A program made the position numbers and the translations under genes. A stretch of DNA of 64,000 bases from Agrostemma githago (lineage: Eukaryota > Streptophyta > Magnoliopsida > Caryophyllales > Caryophyllaceae), in assembly GCA_958450325.1 (NCBI GenBank), contig OY288250.1, positions 54,016,898-54,080,897 of the forward strand, given 5' to 3'. Under the pieces are notes generated by a model. It did no database searches, had not been told where the DNA came from, and saw only the letters and a list, made by a program, of their open reading frames with translations. Numbering within the stretch: position 1 is the stretch's first letter; each line of letters opens with the position of its first letter. Of this stretch, positions 26,041-37,500 are shown one piece after another.

Positions 26041-26203
26041 GAACCCTGTCGTGGATGTGATTCAAAGATGGGGCACTGAACCTTAAGAGTAGGGTACTGC
26101 ATAAGACGGGACGGAAAAGGGTTTAGGGTTGGATTAGGCGGACCCGCGACCTTATTCAAGATCACTAAACCCGCAAGAAACCGAACCCTAAGAGGGTATT
26201 GGT
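26041..26203 (+). repeat. Short monomer S22, opens HOR unit 1
   Basis: The following GAACATTG monomer has GGCGAACCCG in its inner region, where the next units have GGCGTACCCG. Confidence 0.95.
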
Positions 26204-27186
26204 GAACATTGTCGTGGATGTGATTCAAAGATAGGGCACTGAACCTTAAGAGTAGGGTACTGCATAAGACGGGACGGAAAAGGGTTTAGGGTTGGATTAG
26301 GCGAACCCGCTACGCGGCTCCGCCTAATCCAACCCTAAACCCTTTTCCTTATTCAAGGTCACTAAACCCGCAAGAAACTGAACCCTAAGAGGGTATTGGT
26401 GAACCCTGTCGTGGATGTGATTCAAAGATGGGGCACCGAACCTTAAGAGTAGGGTACTGCATAAGACGGAACGGAAAAGGGTTTAGGGCTGGATTAGGCG
26501 TACACGCTACGCGGCTCCGCCTAATCCAACCCTAAACCCTTTCCTTATTCAAGGTCGCAAAACCCGCAAGAAACTGAACCCTAAGAGGGTATTGGTGAAC
26601 CCTGTCGTGGATGTGAATCAAAGATGGGGCACTGAACCTTAAGAGTAGGGTACTGCATAAGACGGGACGGAAAAGGGTTTAGGGTTGGATTAGGCGGACC
26701 CGCTACGCGGCTCCGCCTAATCCAACCCTAAACCCTTTTCCTTATTCAAGGTCACTAAACCCGCAAGAAACTGAACCCTAAGAGGGTATTGGTGAACCCT
26801 GTCGTGGATGTGATTCAAAGATGGGGCACCGAACCTTAAGAGTAGGGTACTGCATAAGACGGAACGGAAAAGGGTTTAGGGCTGGATTAGGCGTACACGC
26901 TACGCGGCTCCGCCTAATCCAACCCTAAACCCTTTCCTTATTCAAGGTCACAAAACCCGCAAGAAACTGAACCCTAAGAGGGTATTGGTGAACCCTGTCG
27001 TGGATGTGAATCAAAGATGGGGCACTGAACCTTAAGAGTAGGGTACTGCATAAGACGGGACGGAAAAGGGTTTAGGGTTGGGTTAGGCGGACCCGCTACG
27101 CGGCTCCGCATAATCCAACCCTAAACCCTTTTCCTTATTCAAGGTCACTAAACCCGCAACAAACTGAACCCTAAGAGGGTATTGGT

Positions 27187-27349
27187 GAACCCTGTCGTGG
27201 ATGTGATTCAAAGATGGGGCACTGAACCTTAAGAGTAGGGTACTGCATAAGACGGGACGGAAAAGGGTTTAGGGTTGGATTAGGCGGACCCGCGACCTTA
27301 TTCAAGATCACTAAACCCGCAAGAAACCGAACCCTAAGAGGGTATTGGT
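27187..27349 (+). repeat. Short monomer S23, opens HOR unit 2
   Basis: It looks the same as S22 by eye. The third monomer of this unit has CCTAATCTAACCC and GAAATTGAACCC, private or nearly private to units 2 and 3. Confidence 0.95.
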
Positions 27350-28332
27350 GAACATTGTCGTGGATGTGATTCAAAGATAGGGCACTGAACCTTAAGAGTA
27401 GGGTACTGCATAAGACGGGACGGAAAAGGGTTTAGGGTTGGATTAGGCGTACCCGCTACGCGGCTCCGCCTAATCCAACCCTAAACCCTTTTCCTTATTC
27501 AAGGTCACTAAACCCGCAAGAAACTGAACCCTAAGAGGGTATTGGTGAACCCTGTCGTGGATGTGATTCAAAGATGGGGCACCGAACCTTAAGAGTAGGG
27601 TACTGCATAAGACGGAACGGAAAAGGGTTTAGGGCTGGATTAGGCGTACACGCTACGCGGCTCCGCCTAATCTAACCCTAAACCCTTTCCTTATTCAAGG
27701 TCACAAAACCCGCAAGAAATTGAACCCTAAGAGGGTATTGGTGAACCCTGTCGTGGATGTGAATCAAAGATGGGGCACTGAACCTTAAGAGTAGGGTACT
27801 GCATAAGACGGGACGGAAAAGGGTTTAGGGTTGGATTAGGCGGACCCGCTACGCGGCTCCGCCTAATCCAACCCTAAACCCTTTTCCTTATTCAAGGTCA
27901 CTAAACCCGCAAGAAACTGAACCCTAAGAGGGTATTGGTGAACCCTGTCGTGGATGTGATTCAAAGATGGGGCACCGAACCTTAAAAGTAGGGTACTGCA
28001 TAAGACGGAACGGAAAAGGGTTTAGGGCTGGATTAGGCGTACACGCTACGCGGCTCCGCCTAATCCAACCCTAAACCCTTTCCTTATTCAAGGTCACAAA
28101 ACCCGCAAGAAACTGAACCCTAAGAGGGTATTGGTGAACCCTGTCGTGGATGTGAATCAAAGATGGGGCACTGAACCTTAAGAGTAGGGTACTGCATAAG
28201 ACGGGACGGAAAAGGGTTTAAGGTTGGTTTAGGCGGACCCGCTACGCGGCTCCGCATAATCCAACCCTAAACCCTTTTCCTTATTCAAGGTCACTAAACC
28301 CGCAACAAACTGAACCCTAAGAGGGTATTGGT

Positions 28333-28495
28333 GAACCCTGTCGTGGATGTGATTCAAAGATGGGGCACTGAACCTTAAGAGTAGGGTACTGCATAAGACG
28401 GGACGGAAAAGGGTTTAGGGTTGGATTAGGCGGACCCGCGACCTTATTCAAGATCACTAAACCCGCAAGAAACCGAACCCTAAGAGGGTATTGGT
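28333..28495 (+). repeat. Short monomer S24, opens HOR unit 3
   Basis: The preceding monomer reads GTTTAAGGTTGGTTTAGG, a private double change. Later in this unit are TTCAACGTCAC and CAAACATGGGG. Confidence 0.95.
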
Positions 28496-29478
28496 GAACA
28501 TTGTCGTGGATGTGATTCAAAGATAGGGCACTGAACCTTAAGAGTAGGGTACTGCATAAGACGGGACGGAAAAGGGTTTAGGGTTGGATTAGGCGTACCC
28601 GCTACGCGGCTCCGCCTAATCCAACCCTAAACCCTTTTCCTTATTCAAGGTCACTAAACCCGCAAGAAACTGAACCCTAAGAGGGTATTGGTGAACCCTG
28701 TCGTGGATGTGATTCAAAGATGGGGCACCGAACCTTAAGAGTAGGGTACTGCATAAGACGGAACGGAAAAGGGTTTAGGGCTGGATTAGGCGTACACGCT
28801 ACGCGGCTCCGCCTAATCCAACCCTAAACCCTTTCCTTATTCAACGTCACAAAACCCGCAAGAAATTGAACCCTAAGAGGGTATTGGTGAACCCTGTCGT
28901 GGATGTGAATCAAACATGGGGCACTGAACCTTAAGAGTAGGGTACTGCATAAGACGGGACGGAAAAGGGTTTAGGGTTGGATTAGGCGGACCCGCTACGC
29001 GGCTCCGCCTAATCCAACCCTAAACCCTTTTCCTTATTCAAGGTCACTAAACCCGCAAGAAACTGAACCCTAAGAGGGTATTGGTGAACCCTGTCGTGGA
29101 TGTGATTCAAAGATGGGGCACCGAACCTTAAGAGTAGGGTACTGCATAAGACGGAACGGAAAAGGGTTTAGGGCTGGATTAGGCGTACACGCTACGCGGC
29201 TCCGCCTAATCCAACCCTAAACCCTTTCCTTATTCAAGGTCACAAAACCCGCAAGAAACTGAACCCTAAGAGGGTATTGGTGAACCCTGTCGTGGATGTG
29301 AATCAAAGATGGGGCACTGAACCTTAAGAGTAGGGTACTGCATAAGACGGGACGGAAAAGGGTTTAGGGTTGGGTTAGGCGGACCCGCTACGCGGCTCCG
29401 CATAATCCAACCCTAAACCCTTTTCCTTATTCAAGGTCATTAAACCCGCAACAAACTGAACCCTAAGAGGGTATTGGT

Positions 29479-29641
29479 GAACCCTGTCGTGGATGTGATT
29501 CAAAGATGGGGCACTGAACCTTAAGAGTAGGGTACTGCATAAGACGGGACGGAAAAGGGTTTAGGGTTGGATTAGGCGGACCCGCGACCTTATTCAAGAT
29601 CACTAAACCCGCAAGAAACCGAACCCTAAGAGGGTATTGGT
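29479..29641 (+). repeat. Short monomer S25, opens truncated HOR unit 4
   Basis: It is followed by GAACGTTG with GGGCACTAAACC instead of GAACATTG with GGGCACTGAACC. That mark is shared only with S26. Confidence 0.95.
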
Positions 29642-30034
29642 GAACGTTGTCGTGGATGTGATTCAAAGATAGGGCACTAAACCTTAAGAGTAGGGTACTG
29701 CATAAGACGGGACGGAAAAGGGTTTAGGGTTGGATTAGGCGTACCCGCTACGCGGCTCCGCCTAATCCAACCCTAAACCCTTTTCCTTATTCAAGGTCAC
29801 TAAACCCGCAAGAAACTGAACCCTAAGAGGGTATTGGTGAACCCTGTCGTGGATGTGATTCAAAGATGGGGCACCGAACCTTAAGAGTAGGGTACTGCAT
29901 AAGACGGAATGGAAAAGGGTTTAGGGCTGGATTAGGCGTACACGCTACGCGGCTCCGCCTAATCCAACCCTAAATCCTTTCCTTATTCAAGGTCACAAAA
30001 CCCGCAAGAAACTGAACCCTAAGAGGGTATTGGT

Positions 30035-32560
30035 GAACCCTGTCGTGGATGTGATTCAAAGATGGGGCACTGAACCTTAAGAGTAGGGTACTGCATAAGA
30101 CGAGACTGAAAAGGTTTTAGGGTTGGATTAGGCGCACCCGCTTCGCGGCTCCACCTAATCCAACCCTAAACCCTTTTCCTTATTCAAGGTCACTAAACCC
30201 GCAAGAAACTGAACCCTAAGAGGGTATTGGTGAACCCTGTCGTGGATGTGATTCAAAGATGGGGCACTGAACCTTAAGAGTAGGGTACTGCATAAGACGA
30301 GACAGAAAAGGATTTAGGGTTGGATTAGGCGCACCCGCTTCGCGGCTCCGCCTAATCCAACCCTAAACCCTTTTCCTTATTCAAGGTCACTAAACCCGCA
30401 AGAAACTGAACCCTAAGAGGGTATTGGTGAACCCTGTCTTGGATGTGATTCAAAGATGGGGCTCTGAACCTAAAGAGTAGGGTACTGCATAACACGGGAC
30501 GGAAAAGGGTTTAGGGTTGGATTAGGCGTACCCGCTACGCGGCTCCGCCTAATCCAACCATAAACCCTTTTCCTTATTCAAGGTCACTAAACCCGCAAGA
30601 AACTGAACCCTAAGAGGGTATTGGTGAACCCTGTCGTGGATGTGATTCAAAGATGGGGCACTGAACCTTAAGAGTAGGGTACTGCATAAGACGAGACTGA
30701 AAAGGTTTTAGAGTTGGATTAGGCGCACCCGCTTCGCGGCTCCGCCTAATCCAACCCTAAACCCTTTTCCTTATTCAAGGTGACTAAACCCGCAAGAAAC
30801 TGAACCCTAAGAGGGTATTGGTGAACCCTGTCTTGGATGTGATTCAAAGATGGGGCTCTGAACCTAAAGAGTAGGGTACTGCATAACACGGGACGGAAAA
30901 GGGTTTAGGGTTGGATTAGGCGTACCCGCTACGCGGCTCCGCATAATCCAACCCTAAACCCTTTTCCTTATTCAAGGTCATTAAACCCGCAACAAACTGA
31001 ACCCTAAGAGGGTATTGGTGAACCCTGTCGTGGATGTGATTCAAAGATGGGGCACTGAACCTTAAGAGTAGGGTACTGCATAAGACGGGACGGAAAAGGG
31101 TTTAGGGTTGGATTAGGCGGACCCGCGACCTTATTCAAGATCACTAAACCCGCAAGAAACCGAACCCTAAGAGGGTATTGGTGAACGTTGTCGTGGATGT
31201 GATTCAAAGATAGGGCACTAAACCTTAAGAGTAGGGTACTGCATAAGACGGGACGGAAAAGGGTTTAGGGTTGGATTAGGCGTACCCGCTACGCGGCTCC
31301 GCCTAATCCAACCCTAAACCCTTTTCCTTATTCAAGGTCACTAAACCCGCATGAAACTGAACCCTAAGAGGGTATTGGTGAACCCTGTCGTGGATGTGAT
31401 TCAAAGATGGGGCACCGAACCTTAAGAGTAGGGTACTGCATAAGACGGAATGGAAAAGGGTTTAGGGCTGGATTAGGCGTACACGCTACGCGGCTCCGCC
31501 TAATCCAACCCTAAATCCTTTCCTTATTCAAGGTCACAAAACCCGCAAGAAACTGAACCCTAAGAGGGTATTGGTGAACCCTGTCGTGGATGTGATTCAA
31601 AGATGGGGCACTGAACCTTAAGAGTAGGGTACTGCATAAGACGAGACTGAAAAGGTTTTAGGGTTGGATTAGGCGCACCCGCTTCGCGGCTCCGCCTAAT
31701 CCAACCCTAAACCCTTTTCCTTATTCAAGGTCACTAAACCCGCAAGAAACTGAACCCTAAGAGGGTATTGGTGAACCCTGTCGTGGATGTGATTCAAAGA
31801 TGGGGCACTGAACCTTAAGAGTAGGGTACTGCATAAGACGAGACAGAAAAGGATTTAGGGTTGGATTAGGCGCACCCGCTTCGCGGCTCCGCCTAATCCA
31901 ACCCTAAACCCTTTTCCTTATTCAAGGTCACTAAACCCGCAAGAAACTGAACCCTAAGAGGGTATTGGTGAACCCTGTCTTGGATGTGATTCAAAGATGG
32001 GGCTCTGAACCTAAAGAGTAGGGTACTGCATAACACGGGACGGAAAAGGGTTTAGGGTTGGATTAGGCGTACCCGCTACGCGGCTCCGCCTAATCCAACC
32101 ATAAACCCTTTTCCTTATTCAAGGTCACTAAACCCGCAAGAAACTGAACCCTAAGAGGGTATTGGTGAACCCTGTCGTGGATGTGATTCAAAGATGGGGC
32201 ACTGAACCTTAAGAGTAGGGTACTGCATAAGACGAGACTGAAAAGGTTTTAGAGTTGGATTAGGCGCACCCGCTTCGCGGCTCCGCCTAATCCAACCCTA
32301 AACCCTTTTCCTTATTCAAGGTGACTAAACCCGCAAGAAACTGAACCCTAAGAGGGTATTGGTGAACCCTGTCTTGGATGTGATTCAAAGATGGGGCTCT
32401 GAACCTAAAGAGTAGGGTACTGCATAACACGGGACGGAAAAGGGTTTAGGGTTGGATTAGGCGTACCCGCTACGTGGCTCCGCTTAATCCAACCCTAAAC
32501 CCTTTTCCTTATTCAAGGTCACTAAACCCGCAAGAAACTGAACCCTAAGAGGGTATTGGT
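30035..32560 (+). repeat. Subarray E: transition between short-containing and full-length-only arrays
   Basis: Thirteen monomers include the last short one (31020-31182). The AACACGGG (C) and GACGAGACTG (T) types of the right half first appear here, at about 30100 onward. The segment exists because a 1541-bp block straddling the change was duplicated, so the boundary is present twice: T and C monomers, then short monomer DNA again, then T and C monomers. Confidence 0.9.
31020..31182 (+). repeat. Short monomer S26, last in the window
   Basis: It is the duplicate of S25 displaced by 1541 bp. No short monomer occurs in the remaining 32.8 kb. Confidence 0.95.
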
Positions 32561-34530
32561 GAACGCTGTCGTGGATGTGATTCAAAGATGGGGCACTGAA
32601 CCTTAAGAGTAGGGTACTGCATAAGACGAGACAGAAAAGGTTTTAGGGTTGGATTAGGCGGACCCGCTATGCGGCTCCGCCTAATCCAACCCTAAACCCT
32701 TTTCCTTATTCAAGGTCACTAAACCCGCAAGAAACTGAACCCTAAGAGGGTATTGGTGAACCCTGTCGTGGATGTGATTCAAAGATGGGGCACTGAACCT
32801 TAAGAGTAGGGTACTGCATAAGACGAGACTGAAAAGGTTTTAGGGTTGGATTAGGCGCACCCGCTTCGCGGCTCCGCCTAATCCAACCCTAAACCCTTTT
32901 CCTTATTCAAGGTCACTAAACCCGCAAGAAACTGAACCCTATGAGGGTATTGGTGAACCCTGTCTTGGATGTGATTCAAAGATGGGGCTCTGAACCTAAA
33001 GAGTAGGGTACTGCATAACACGGGACGGAAAAGGGTTTAGGGTTGGATTAGGCGTACCCGCTACGCGGCTCCGCCTAATCCAACCCTAAACCCTTTTCCT
33101 TATTCAAGGTCACTAAACCCGCAAGAAACTGAACCCTAAGAGGGTATTGGTGAACGCTGTCGTGGATGTGATTCAAAGATGGGGCACTGAACCTTAAGAG
33201 TAGGGTACTGCATAAGACGAGACAGAAAAGGTTTTAGGGTTGGATTAGGCGGACCCGCTATGCGGCTCCGCCTAATCCAACCCTAAACCCTTTTCCTTAT
33301 TCAAGGTCACTAAACCCGCGAGAAACTGAACCCTAAGAGGGTATTGGTGAACCCTGTCGTGGATGTGATTCAAAGATGGGGCACTGAACCTTAAGAGTAG
33401 GGTACTGCATAAGACGAGACAGAAAAGGTTTTAGGGTTGGATTAGGCGCACCCGCTTCGCGGCTCCGCCTAATCCAACCCTAAACCCTTTTCCTTATTCA
33501 AGGTCACTAAACCCGCAAGAAACTGAACCCTAAGAGGGTATTGGTGAACCCTGTCTTGGATGTGATTCAAAGATGGGGCTCTGAACCTAAAGAGTAGGGT
33601 ACTGCATAACACGGGACGGAAAAGGGTTTAGGGTTGGATTAGGCGAACCCGCTACGCGGCTCCGCCTAATCCAACCATAAACCCTTTTCCTTATTCAAGG
33701 TCACTAAACCCGCAAGAAACTGAACCCTAAGAGGGTATTGGTGAACCCTGTCGTGGATGTGATTCAAAGATGGGGCACTGAACCTTAAGAGTAGGGTACT
33801 GCATAAGACGAGACTGAAAAGGTTTTAGGGTTGGATTAGGCGCACCCGCTTCGCGGCTCCGCATAATCCAACCCTAAACCCTTTTCCTTATTCAAGGTCA
33901 CTAAACCCGCAAGAAACTGAACCCTATGAGGGTATTGGTGAACCCTGTCTTGGATGTGATTCAAAGATGGGGCTCTGAACCTAAAGAGTAGGGTACTGCA
34001 TAACACGGGACGGAAAAGGGTTTAGGGTTGGATTAGGCGTACCCGCTACGCGGCTCCGCCTAATCCAACCCTAAACCCTTTTCCTTATTCAAGGTCACTA
34101 AACCCGCAAGAAACTGAACCCTAAGAGGGTATTGGTGAACGCTGTCGTGGATGTGATTCAAAGATGGGGCACTGAACCTTAAGAGTAGGGTACTGCATAA
34201 GACGAGACAGAAAAGGTTTTAGGGTTGGATTAGGCGGACCCGCTATGCGGCTCCGCCTAATCCAACCCTAAACCCTTTTCCTTATTCAAGGTCACTAAAC
34301 CCGCGAGAAACTGAACCCTAAGAGGGTATTGGTGAACCCTGTCGTGGATGTGATTCAAAGATGGGGCACTGAACCTTAAGAGTAGGGTACTGCATAAGAC
34401 GAGACTGAAAAGGTTTTAGGGTTGGATTAGGCGCACCCACTTCGCGGCTCCGCCTAATCCAACCCTAAACCCTTTTCCTTATTCAAGGTCACTAAACCCG
34501 CAAGAAACTGAACCCTAAGAGGGTATTGGT
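32561..34530 (+). repeat. 985-bp pentamer HOR, two copies
   Basis: Marks 985 bp apart are CCCTATGAGGG (32937 and 33922) and CCCGCGAGAAAC (33315 and 34300). Each copy has the G1, A, C', T, C type of order seen again at 43-48 kb. In the first copy the A-like second monomer has GAGACTG. Confidence 0.88.
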
Positions 34531-37500
34531 GAACCCTGTCTTGGATGTGATTCAAAGATGGGGCTCTGAACCTAAAGAGTAGGGTACTGCATAACACGGG
34601 ACGGAAAAGGGTTTAGGGTTGGATTAGGCGAACCCGCTACGCGGCTCCGCCTAATCCAACCATAAACCCTTTTCCTTATTCAAGGTCACTAAACCCGCAA
34701 GAAACTGAACCCTAAGAGGGTATTGGTGAACCCTGTCGTGGATGTGATTCAAAGATGGGGCACTGAACCTTAAGAGTAGGGTACTGCATAAGACGAGACT
34801 GAAAAGGTTTTAGGGTTGGATTAGGCGCACCCGCTTCGCGGCTCCGCCTAATCCAACCCTAAACCCTTTTCCTTATTCAAGTTCACTAAACCCGCAAGAA
34901 ACTGAACCCTAAGAGGGTATTGGTGAACCCTGTCTTGGATGTGATTCAAAGATGGGGCTCTGAACCTAAAGAGTAGGGTACTGCATAACACGGGACGGAA
35001 AAGGGTTTAGGGTTGGATTAGGCGTACCCGCTACGCGGCTCCGCCTAATCCAACCCTAAACCCTTTTCCTTATTCAATGTCACTAAACCCGCAAGAAACT
35101 GAACCCTAAGAGGGTATTGTTGAACGCTGTCGTGGATGTGATTCAAAGATGGGGCACTGAACCTTAAGAGTAGGGTACTGCATAAGACGAGACAGAAAAG
35201 GTTTTAGGGTTGGATTAGGCGGACCCGCTATGCGGCTCCGCCTAATCCAACCCTAAACCCTTTTCCTTATTCAAGGTCACTAAACTCGCAAGAAACTGAA
35301 CCCTAAGAGGGTATTGGTGAACCCTGTCGTGGATGTGATTCAAAGATGGGGCACTGAACCTTAAGAGTAGGGTACTGCATAAGACGAGACTGAAAAGGTT
35401 TTAGGGTTGGATTAGGCGCACCCGCTTCGCGGCTCCGCCTAATCCAACCCTAAACCCTTTTCCTTATTCAAGGTCACTAAACCCGCAAGAAACTGAACCC
35501 TAAGAGGGTATTGGTGAACCCTGTCTTGGATGTGATTCAAAGATGGGGCTCTGAACCTAAAGAGTAGGGTACTGCATAACACGGGACGGAAAAGGGTTTA
35601 GGGTTGGATTAGGCGTACCCGCTACGCGGCTCCGCCTAATCCAACCATAAACCCTTTTCCTTATTCAAGGTCACTAAACCCGCAAGAAACTGAACCCTAA
35701 GAGGGTATTGGTGAACGCTGTCGTGGATGTGATTCAAAGATGGGGCACTGAACCTTAAGAGTAGGGTACTGCATAAGACGAGACAGAAAAGGTTTTAGGG
35801 TTGGATTAGGCGGACCCGCTATGCGGCTCCGCCTAATCCAACCCTAAACCCTTTTCCTTATTCAAGGTCACTAAACCCGCAAGAAACTGAACCCTAAGAG
35901 GGTATTGGTGAACCCTCTCGTGGATGTGATTCAAAGATGGGGCACTGAACCTTAAGAGTAGGGTACTGCATAACACGGGACGGAAAAGGGTTTAGGGTTG
36001 GATTAGGCGTACCCGCTACGCGGCTCCGCCTAATCCAATCCTAAACCCTTTTCCTTATTCAAGGTCACTAAACCCGCAAGAAACTGAACCCTAAGAGGGT
36101 ATTGGTGAACGCTGTCGTGGATGTGATTCAAAGATGGGGCACTGAACCTTAAGAGTAGGGTACTGCATAAGACGAGACTGAAAAGGTTTTAGGGTTGGAT
36201 TAGGCGCACCCGCTTCGCGGCTCCGCCTAATCCAACCCTAAACCCTTTTCCTTATTCAAGGTCACTAAACCCGCAAGAAACTGAACCCTAAGAGGGTATT
36301 GGTGAACCCTGTCTTGGATGTGATTCAAAGATGGGGCTCTGAACCTAAAGAGTAGAGTACTGCATAACACGGGACGGAAAAGGGTTTAGGGTTGGATTAG
36401 GCGTACCCGCTATGCGGCTCCGCCTAATCCAACCATAAACCCTTTTCCTTATTCAAGGTCACTAAACCCGCAAGAAACTGAACCCTAAGAGGGTATTGGT
36501 GAACCCTGTCGTGGATGTGATTCAAAGATGGGGCACTGAACCTTAAGAGTAGGGTACTGCATAAGACGAGACTGAAAAGGTTTTAGGGTTGGATTAGGCG
36601 CACCCGCTTCGCGGCTCCGCCTAATCCAACCCTAAACCCTTTTCCTTATTCAAGGTCACTAAACCCGCAAGAAACTGAACCCTAAGAGGGTATTGGTGAA
36701 CGCTGTCGTGGATGTGATTCAAAGATGGGGCACTGAACCTTAAGAGTAGGGTACTGCATAAGACGAGACTGAAAAGGTTTTAGGGTTGGATTAGGCGCAC
36801 CCGCTTCGCGGCTCCGCCTAATCCAACCCTAAACCCTTTTCCTTATTCAAGGTCACTAAACCCGCAAGAAACTGAACCCTAAGAGGGTATTGGTGAACCC
36901 TGTCTTGGATGTGATTCAAAGATGGGGCTCTGAACCTAAAGAGTAGAGTACTGCATAACACGGGACGGAAAAGGGTTTAGGGTTGGATTAGGCGTACCCG
37001 CTATGCGGCTCCGCCTAATCCAACCATAAACCCTTTTCCTTATTCAAGGTCACTAAACCCGCAAGAAACTGAACCCTAAGAGGGTATTGGTGAACCCTGT
37101 CGTGGATGTGATTCAAAGATGGGGCACTGAACCTTAAGAGTAGGGTACTGCATAAGACGAGACTGAAAAGGTTTTAGGGTTGGATTAGGCGCACCCGCTT
37201 CGCGGCTCCGCCTAATCCAACCCTAAACCCTTTTCCTTATTCAAGGTCACTAAACCCGCAAGAAACTGAACCCTAAGAGGGTATTGGTGAACGCTGTCGT
37301 GGATGTGATTCAAAGATGGGGCACTGAACCTTAAGAGTAGGGTACTGCATAAGACGAGACTGAAAAGGTTTTAGGGTTGGATTAGGCGCACCCGCTTCGC
37401 GGCTCCGCCTAATCCAACCCTAAACCCTTTTCCTTATTCAAGGTCACTAAACCCGCGAGAAACTGAACCCTAAGAGGGTATTGGTGAACCCTGTCGTGGA

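Larger units (their letters stand above)
26041..30034 (+). repeat. Subarray D: 1146-bp six-monomer higher-order repeat, about 3.5 copies
   Basis: Copies begin at 26041, 27187, 28333 and 29479, exactly 1146 bp apart. The last is cut after three monomers. Each unit is 163 + 197 + 196 + 197 + 196 + 197 bp. The order is short monomer; GAACATTG/GATAGGG monomer; CACCGAACC monomer; GTGAATCAAAG monomer; CACCGAACC monomer; and a GTGAATCAAAG monomer with GGTTGGGTTAGG, CATAATCC and CGCAACAAAC. Copies differ at only a few bases by eye, so the expansion is recent. A related partial unit starts at 24502. Confidence 0.95.
29400..32471 (+). repeat. Tandem duplication across the domain boundary, offset 1541 bp
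   Basis: 29400-30930 is repeated at 30941-32471. Linked marks are GGTCATTAAACC (29435 and 30976), GGGCACTAAACC after the short monomer, ACGGAATGG with TAAATCCTTT, and CAAGGTGACTAAAC (30776 and 32317). The unit is one short and seven full monomers minus 1 bp. Confidence 0.93.

Noticed and set aside
182..31207. Repeated minus-strand open frames of 67 codons (once 79) over the short monomers, for example 182-385 and 12629-12832
   Set aside because: They start at TTG, not ATG, have no promoter or ribosome-site context, and exist only because the right-arm deletion removes stop codons. Copies vary with the satellite, one is broken by a stop (9532 monomer), and the peptide has no recognisable domain. 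They are chance frames in satellite DNA.
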